Shown: one piece after another, positions 59,378 through 64,000 of the stretch
How positions within the stretch are numbered: the first letter of the stretch is position 1
How the letters are laid out: each line of letters opens with the position of its first letter
Assembly (NCBI GenBank): GCA_900380265.1
Contig: LR025083.1
Span: 558,001-622,000, forward strand
Source: Serratia symbiotica
GTDB taxonomy: Bacteria; Pseudomonadota; Gammaproteobacteria; Enterobacterales; Enterobacteriaceae
Direction: 5' to 3'
Length of the DNA: 64,000 nt
Notes under the pieces: generated by a model
What the model saw: the letters and a program-made list of their open reading frames with translations, nothing else
Databases searched by the model: none
What the model was told of the DNA's origin: nothing
Translations under genes and position numbers: made by a program

Positions 59378-59500
59378 TATTTTTAACGCAGTTGTTAAAA
59401 AGCAAGTAAAATAGAATACTGGGCAGTTAAAAATTAAAAGACTTCCTACTTGCTAGGTTAGCAATCTGATCGATGATTAATTATTAGTGGAGACGTTTAG

Positions 59501-61414
59501 ATGGGTAAAATTATTGGTATCGACTTAGGTACAACCAACTCTTGTGTAGCAATTATGGATGGCGCCAAGGCACGTGTGCTGGAGAACACCGAGGGTGATC
59601 GCACTACTCCTTCTATTATCGCTTATACCCAAGATGGTGAGACTCTAGTTGGTCAACCAGCTAAGCGTCAGGCTGTTAGTAACCCCCGGAACACCTTATT
59701 TGCAATTAAGCGCTTAATTGGCCGTCGTTTCCAAGACGAAGAGGCGCAGCGCGATAAAGGTATCATGCCATATAAAATCATTGAAGCTAAAAATGGCGAT
59801 GCTTGGTTAGAAGTGAAAGACAAAAAAATGGCCCCACCACAGATTTCTGCTGAAGTGCTAAAGAAAATGAAAAAGACGGCTGAAGATTATTTGGGCGAGC
59901 CGGTAAATGAAGCAGTTATTACTGTTCCTGCTTACTTCAATGATGCGCAGCGTCAGGCTACCAAAGATGCTGGCCGTATCGCTGGCTTAGAAGTAAAACG
60001 TATTATCAATGAACCAACCGCCGCCGCGCTGGCTTACGGTCTGGATAAAGTAGTCAGCAACCGTACCATCGCGGTTTATGACTTGGGTGGCGGCACTTTC
60101 GATATCTCCATCATCGAAATTGACGATGTTGACGGTGAAAAAACTTTTGAAGTGTTAGCGACCAACGGTGACACCCATTTGGGTGGTGAAGATTTTGACA
60201 GCCGTTTAATTAAGTATTTGGTAGACGAGTTCAAGAAAGAACAAGGTATTGATCTGCGAAATGATCCGTTGGCCATGCAGCGTCTGAAAGAATCGGCAGA
60301 AAAAGCAAAAATTGAGTTGTCCTCTGCTCAGCAGACTGATGTTAACCTGCCTTATATTACCGCAGATGCATCTGGGCCAAAACACATGAATATAAAAGTG
60401 ACTCGTGCAAAACTTGAGTCATTGGTTGAAGATTTGGTCGCGCGTTCTATTGAACCATTAAAAGTGGCACTAAAAGATGCGGGTCTATCAGTCTCGGATA
60501 TTCAAGATGTGATTCTGGTAGGTGGTCAGACGCGTATGCCTATGGTGCAGAAAAAAGTTGCTGACTTCTTTGGTAAAGAACCGCGTAAAGATGTTAATCC
60601 AGACGAAGCAGTCGCTATAGGCGCCGCAGTGCAGGGTGGCGTATTATCAGGTGATTTAAAAGACGTATTGTTACTTGACGTTACTCCGCTGTCGCTAGGT
60701 ATTGAGACTATGGGCAGCGTGATGACCCCGTTAATTACAAAAAACACCACTATCCCGGCTAAGCACAGTCAAGTTTTCTCCACGGCTGAAGATAATCAGT
60801 CTGCGGTAACTATCCATGTTTTACAGGGCGAGCGTAAACGAGCTAGCGATAATAAATCTCTGGGGCAATTTAACTTAGATGGAATTCAGCCGGCACTGCG
60901 TGGTATGGCGCAAATCGAAGTGACTTTTGATATTGATGCTGATGGTATTCTGCATGTATCTGCCAAAGATAAGAATACCGGTCGTGAGCAGAATATTACT
61001 ATCAAGGCTTCTTCGGGTTTGAATGAAGGTGAAATTCAGAAAATGGTACGTGATGCTGAGCTTAATGCTGAGTCTGACCGTAAGTTTGAAGAACTGGTAC
61101 AGACTCGTAACCAAGCAGATCACTTGATCCACAGCACTCGTAAGCAGTTGGAAGAAGCAGGCGCTAAACTATCAGCAGAAGAAAAAACACCTATTGAAGA
61201 GGCGTTAAAAGACCTGGAATTAGCTTTGAAAGGTGAAAATAAAACTGAGATTGAAGCTAAAACAAAGGAATTAGTGCAAATTTCTGGGAAATTATTACAG
61301 ATGGACCGTCCTCCACAAGGAGCTCACGCTGCTACTGATAATACGGGGAAAAAAGACGACGATGCTGTAGATGCTGAATTCGAAGAAGTTAAAGACAAAA
61401 ATAATCGCTCTTAA
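59501..61414 (+). CDS. dnaK: molecular chaperone DnaK (Hsp70)
   Basis: This ATP-driven cytoplasmic chaperone works with DnaJ and GrpE. The product is 637 aa (638 in E. coli) and full length. The N-terminal ATPase begins [20 protein letters not shown] and includes [34 protein letters not shown] and the Thr of [10 protein letters not shown]. The linker is [15 protein letters not shown], followed by the substrate-binding domain and lid. The end, [10 protein letters not shown], keeps the EEVKD-type tail, with a few extra residues (NNRS). ATG 59501 follows GGAGA at 59489-59493 with good spacing, as in E. coli. It is preceded by a sigma-32 promoter and followed after 96 bases by dnaJ. Base composition is less AT-rich than the flanks, typical of strong purifying selection. 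Confidence 0.99.
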   Translation: MGKIIGIDLGTTNSCVAIMDGAKARVLENTEGDRTTPSIIAYTQDGETLVGQPAKRQAVSNPRNTLFAIKRLIGRRFQDEEAQRDKGIMPYKIIEAKNGDAWLEVKDKKMAPPQISAEVLKKMKKTAEDYLGEPVNEAVITVPAYFNDAQRQATKDAGRIAGLEVKRIINEPTAAALAYGLDKVVSNRTIAVYDLGGGTFDISIIEIDDVDGEKTFEVLATNGDTHLGGEDFDSRLIKYLVDEFKKEQGIDLRNDPLAMQRLKESAEKAKIELSSAQQTDVNLPYITADASGPKHMNIKVTRAKLESLVEDLVARSIEPLKVALKDAGLSVSDIQDVILVGGQTRMPMVQKKVADFFGKEPRKDVNPDEAVAIGAAVQGGVLSGDLKDVLLLDVTPLSLGIETMGSVMTPLITKNTTIPAKHSQVFSTAEDNQSAVTIHVLQGERKRASDNKSLGQFNLDGIQPALRGMAQIEVTFDIDADGILHVSAKDKNTGREQNITIKASSGLNEGEIQKMVRDAELNAESDRKFEELVQTRNQADHLIHSTRKQLEEAGAKLSAEEKTPIEEALKDLELALKGENKTEIEAKTKELVQISGKLLQMDRPPQGAHAATDNTGKKDDDAVDAEFEEVKDKNNRS

Positions 61415-61428
61415 GCGGGTCAGGGACC

Positions 61429-61486
61429 GGCGGCGAAGCCGCCACTGGGAACCAGCACAGACGTTGAGGAAACTCTACGCCTGTGC
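61429..61486 (+). other. two hairpins in the dnaK-dnaJ intergenic region
   Basis: GGCGGC (61429-61434) pairs with GCCGCC (61438-61443) around GAA. GCACAG (61455-61460) pairs with CTGTGC (61481-61486), with an inner, imperfect stem around a GAAA loop. Neither is followed by a T-run, so transcription probably continues into dnaJ. The hairpins could attenuate transcription, act as an mRNA-processing site or stabilise the upstream message to give more DnaK than DnaJ. These roles are inference. Confidence 0.55.
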
Positions 61487-61510
61487 ATGTATGTTCAGGG
61501 TAAGCAAAGA

Positions 61511-62626
61511 ATGGTTAAGAAAGACTATTATAAAATTCTTGGTGTCAGCAAGACGGCCGATGAGCGCGAGATAAAAAAAGCATATAAACGCCTGGCTATG
61601 AAATATCATCCTGACCGTAACCAAAATGAGGGCGCTGAGACCTTATTTAAGGAGAGCAAGGAAGCTTATGAAGTCTTGGTTGATAGTCGTAAGCGCGCGG
61701 CTTACGACCAGTACGGGCACGCAGCATTTGAACAAGGCCAAATGAGTGGTGGTACCAGTGCAGACTTTAGCGATATCTTTGGCGACGTATTCGGTGACAT
61801 TTTTGGCGGGGGTCGAAGACAACGTACCGCCCGTGCTTCCGATTTGCGGTATAACATGGAACTCTCCCTTGAGGAAAGTGTGCGTGGCATCACGAAAGAG
61901 ATTCGTATTCAGGTGTTAGGAGTGTGTGATGTGTGCCATGGTACTAGCGCTAAGCCAGGCAGCTCGCCCACCACCTGCCCTACCTGTCATGGCCAGGGGC
62001 AGGTGCAGATGCGCCAAGGCTTCTTCAGTGTACAGCAGGCCTGCCCGTATTGCCACGGGCGTGGGCAGATTATCAACGACCCCTGCAACAAATGCCAAGG
62101 TCAGGGTCGGATAGGAAAAGCCAAGACATTGTCGGTAAAAATCCCCGCAGGTGTAGATACTGGAGATCGTATTCGTTTGGCAGGCGAGGGGGAGGCTGGC
62201 GAGCATGGATCTTTATCGGGCGATCTGTACGTTCAGGTGCAGATTAAGCCTCACTCGATCTTTGAGCGTGAAGGCAATAATCTATACTGCGAAGTTCCAA
62301 TCACCTTTGCTATGGCGGCACTGGGCGGGGAGATTGAAGTGCCGACGCTAAATGGCCGAGTGAAGCTTAAAATACCGGCAGAAACTCAGAGCGCGAAATT
62401 ATTCCGTATGCGCGGAAAAGGCATAAAGTCCGTACGCGGTGGAAGCCAAGGCGACCTACTCTGCCGAGTCGTAGTGGAAACCCCGGTTAAGCTAAATGAT
62501 AAACAGAAACATTTACTGAAAGAATTGGAAGTCAGCTTCTGTGGTCCTTTGGGTGATAATAACAGCCCGCGTTCAAAGCGTTTTTTGGACGGCGTCAAAA
62601 ATTTTTTTGATGAGCTAACTCGGTAA
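61511..62626 (+). CDS. dnaJ: co-chaperone DnaJ (Hsp40)
   Basis: DnaJ stimulates the DnaK ATPase and delivers substrates. From ATG 61511 the product is 371 aa (376 in E. coli). An in-frame ATG at 61487 would add eight residues and is disfavoured, because [13 protein letters not shown] aligns with the family N-terminus. The HPD motif is at residues 33-35, followed by a Gly/Phe-rich region shortened relative to E. coli. Four zinc-binding repeats are visible ([32 protein letters not shown]). The first ends TS rather than GSG, a small deviation. The C-terminal substrate domain [20 protein letters not shown] and the end [11 protein letters not shown] match. The gene follows dnaK in an operon. AGGG at 61497-61500 is a weak ribosome-binding site. 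Confidence 0.98.
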   Translation: MVKKDYYKILGVSKTADEREIKKAYKRLAMKYHPDRNQNEGAETLFKESKEAYEVLVDSRKRAAYDQYGHAAFEQGQMSGGTSADFSDIFGDVFGDIFGGGRRQRTARASDLRYNMELSLEESVRGITKEIRIQVLGVCDVCHGTSAKPGSSPTTCPTCHGQGQVQMRQGFFSVQQACPYCHGRGQIINDPCNKCQGQGRIGKAKTLSVKIPAGVDTGDRIRLAGEGEAGEHGSLSGDLYVQVQIKPHSIFEREGNNLYCEVPITFAMAALGGEIEVPTLNGRVKLKIPAETQSAKLFRMRGKGIKSVRGGSQGDLLCRVVVETPVKLNDKQKHLLKELEVSFCGPLGDNNSPRSKRFLDGVKNFFDELTR

Positions 62627-62665
62627 TCACCATTGGTACAGGTGAGTTATGAAAAAGATTTTAGC

Positions 62666-62710
62666 TAGAGGTTTTATTTCTTCTTATTTGTATAAGAAGA
62701 TCCACCTCTA
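62666..62710 (+). terminator. compound hairpin downstream of dnaJ
   Basis: TAGAGGT (62666-62672) pairs with ACCTCTA (62704-62710). Inside it, TCTTCTTAT (62679-62687) pairs perfectly with ATAAGAAGA (62692-62700) around TTGT. It lies 40 bases after the dnaJ stop, a natural place for termination or 3'-end stabilisation. There is no clear trailing T-run, so a Rho-independent role is uncertain. Confidence 0.5.
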
Positions 62711-63245
62711 ACGTAACGTATGTCTGTGTGAAGTTCTCTCCACATAAGAGAACAGAGTAATAACAACTCTCCCGACAGCCCGCGTTCGGAGAACAAGGGT
62801 GATATTTCCTCGAGCAGAAAATATTACTCTAAGCGATGTGTTATGCGGCTGAGCCGCTCATGAGCGTATAGTGCATTACTTTAAATAGCCCTGATCATCT
62901 ATTAATATCTACAATTCAGGCTATCGGGTAGGTGTTTCTTAAGTTCTAATTCTGCTTAAGCATTAGCAGATGGTGCTGTAATAACGCCGCCCGCGCAACG
63001 GTTTATTCGTAGGTCAGACTTATTGTCAAGCTCGATTATTTCTCAGGCCTGAATGCCTTAAGCATATATCTGATTCAATCTCTTTTCACTGATATTTATT
63101 AGTGCTTTCTTGATAGAAAGAACCGTATGTTAGTACACTACTATATATGGAGAATATTATATATGTACGCTGTACTGAGCGTATCGACTAAATATTGGCA
63201 GGATTGTAATTAAAGCAATTACATTGCTCTTCCTGGAAAAGAGAT
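62711..63245. other. decayed DNA between dnaJ and rpsT
   Basis: About 530 bases without a recognisable gene. In E. coli nhaA and nhaR occupy this interval, and nothing here resembles them. A small hairpin GCGGCTGAGCCGC near 62848 is the only structure noted. Confidence 0.5.
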
Positions 63246-63250
63246 TGAGG

Positions 63251-63270
63251 AAACCGGCATAAACCGGTTT
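63251..63270 (-). terminator. probable rpsT terminator
   Basis: AAACCGG (63251-63257) and CCGGTTT (63264-63270) form a perfect 7-bp stem with a 6-base loop, 20 bases beyond the rpsT stop on the minus strand. The 3' arm ends in TTT but lacks a longer U-run. Position and symmetry favour a terminator. Confidence 0.55.
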
Positions 63271-63290
63271 TTAAAGTAAAAACCTGATGC

Positions 63291-63554
63291 TTAGTGCATT
63301 GAATTGATACGCATCGCTAGGTTTGACTTATGACGCGCTGCTTTATTTTTATGGAACAGGCCTTTAGTCGCCTGGCGGTCAATAAGAGGTTGCATTACAG
63401 AGAATGCAGTTTGTGCTGTTTCTTTGTCGCCTTCTGCGATAGCAGCATCAACCTTCTTGATAAAGGTGCGAACCATCGAGCGACGGCTGGCATTATGCTT
63501 GCGCCGCTTCTCAGACTGTATAGCGCGTTTCTTAGCTGATTTAATATTAGCCAA
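63291..63554 (-). CDS. rpsT: 30S ribosomal protein S20
   Basis: S20 is a primary 16S rRNA-binding protein of the small subunit. The product is 87 aa, identical in length to E. coli S20 and clearly homologous over its whole length ([20 protein letters not shown] near the start, [20 protein letters not shown] near the end). It is very basic and helical. The start codon is TTG at 63554-63552, the same rare start used by E. coli rpsT, where it is tied to translational autoregulation by S20. The Shine-Dalgarno AGGAG lies at plus-strand 63562-63566 with about 7 bases of spacing. It is transcribed away from ribF, as in E. coli. Confidence 0.98.
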   Translation of the reverse strand: MANIKSAKKRAIQSEKRRKHNASRRSMVRTFIKKVDAAIAEGDKETAQTAFSVMQPLIDRQATKGLFHKNKAARHKSNLAMRINSMH

Positions 63555-63600
63555 GGTCTAACTCCTAAATATATTCTGTTGAGGACAATCAAAAGGTTGG

Positions 63601-63631
63601 AAAATACCTGGTTTTAACTTTTTGTTGTCAA
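63601..63631 (-). promoter_or_regulatory. candidate rpsT promoter
   Basis: On the minus strand a perfect -35 box TTGACA (plus-strand 63626-63631) lies upstream of TATTTT (plus-strand 63601-63606). The 19-base spacing is longer than optimal. The position, about 50 bases before the rpsT start, is sensible. Strength is uncertain. Confidence 0.38.
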
Positions 63632-63939
63632 TGGAAGTTACAAATAAATGCTGCTTGTAAGGGCGCTATGTGCTACGGTTGACAGGTTCTCATTTTAACA
63701 GCCTTAAGAATTAGAATACAGGAATTTCGCGGAAATTCGCTGAGGATTTACTAAAATGAGTATTAGTTTCTAGATAAAGATGGTTTCTTTTTAAAAAAAC
63801 GTAATCATTTTTGGGTAAGCCGTTTCACCCACAGATAATCTCCGGTATTGTATGTCGGTTACAATTAGCACCAATAGCAGGTTAACGTTGTTGACTAAAC
63901 AACGTATAGTACGAGAATTTCTATTTGGTTGAGTCAGCT
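63632..63939. other. divergent intergenic region rpsT-ribF
   Basis: This is the shared upstream region of rpsT (minus) and ribF (plus). A plus-strand TTGACA at 63679-63684 has no well-spaced -10 partner (TTAAGA begins after 19 bases). No open frame or repeat of note is seen. Confidence 0.4.
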
Positions 63940-64000
63940 ATGGAGCTAATTCGTGGCATCCACAATATCAAGCCGCGCCACCATGGGTGCGTGCTCACCA
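63940..64000 (+). CDS. ribF: bifunctional riboflavin kinase/FMN adenylyltransferase, 5' end only
   Basis: RibF converts riboflavin to FMN and then FAD. Only the first 20 codons are in the window: they read MELIRGIHNI and then HGCVLT, matching the E. coli RibF start (MKLIRGIHNL...EGCVLT). The ATG at 63940 is the family start. A weak GAG in TTGAGTC lies about seven bases upstream. The position divergent from rpsT is the same as in E. coli. The rest of the gene, and whether it is intact, lies beyond the window. Confidence 0.9.
   Translation, partial: MELIRGIHNIKPRHHGCVLT

Noticed and set aside
61371-61574. Open frames overlapping the dnaK-dnaJ junction and dnaJ in other frames
   Set aside because: They are shadows of dnaK and dnaJ. 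The main frame is unambiguous.

Overview
The window looks like part of the chromosome of a gammaproteobacterial (Enterobacterales) insect endosymbiont in an advanced stage of genome decay. Every intact protein reads as a close relative of its Escherichia/Serratia counterpart (PrlC, DapB, FolA, ThiQ, ThiP, ThiB, TalB, DnaK, DnaJ, S20, RibF). Intact genes cover only about 17% of the 64 kb. The remainder is AT-rich DNA full of stop codons in which some genes can still be recognised as badly mutated remnants. This pattern, with Serratia-like proteins, fits a co-obligate aphid symbiont of the Serratia symbiotica type. That species name is inference from remembered sequences, not a search result.

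Layout: (1) 1-861, no recognisable gene. (2) 862-3647, intact prlC followed by a pseudogene of rsmJ. (3) 3648-34731, a gene desert of about 31 kb holding only unidentifiable relics, some perfect inverted repeats and one long open frame at 29.7-30.3 kb. (4) 34732-39405, intact dapB, then wrecked carA and carB, then intact folA. This is the ancestral order dapB-carA-carB-folA, with the middle two genes dying in place. (5) 39406-49400, very AT-rich desert with a 42-bp perfect palindrome. (6) 49400-53550, a probable DedA-family (yabI) remnant, then the minus-strand thiamine uptake operon thiB-thiP-thiQ behind a degenerate TPP riboswitch. (7) 53551-56945, decayed DNA including a clear yaaA pseudogene. 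(8) 56946-64000, talB, a heat-shock-type promoter, dnaK-dnaJ, rpsT on the minus strand, and the first 20 codons of ribF.

What survives is core metabolism and housekeeping: diaminopimelate/lysine synthesis (dapB), folate reduction (folA), thiamine/TPP import (thiBPQ), the pentose phosphate pathway (talB), protein folding (dnaK, dnaJ), peptide turnover (prlC), a ribosomal protein (rpsT) and flavin synthesis (ribF). What is visibly lost is carbamoyl-phosphate synthesis (carAB), an rRNA methyltransferase (rsmJ), peroxide-stress protein YaaA and a membrane protein (yabI). Loss of carAB beside intact neighbours suggests that carbamoyl phosphate, arginine or pyrimidines come from the host or a partner symbiont. 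I found no CRISPR array, tRNA, rRNA, prophage or intact insertion sequence, and no convincing new multi-gene system. The most notable items are the decaying riboswitch, the long perfect palindromes and the residue-by-residue readable gene fossils.
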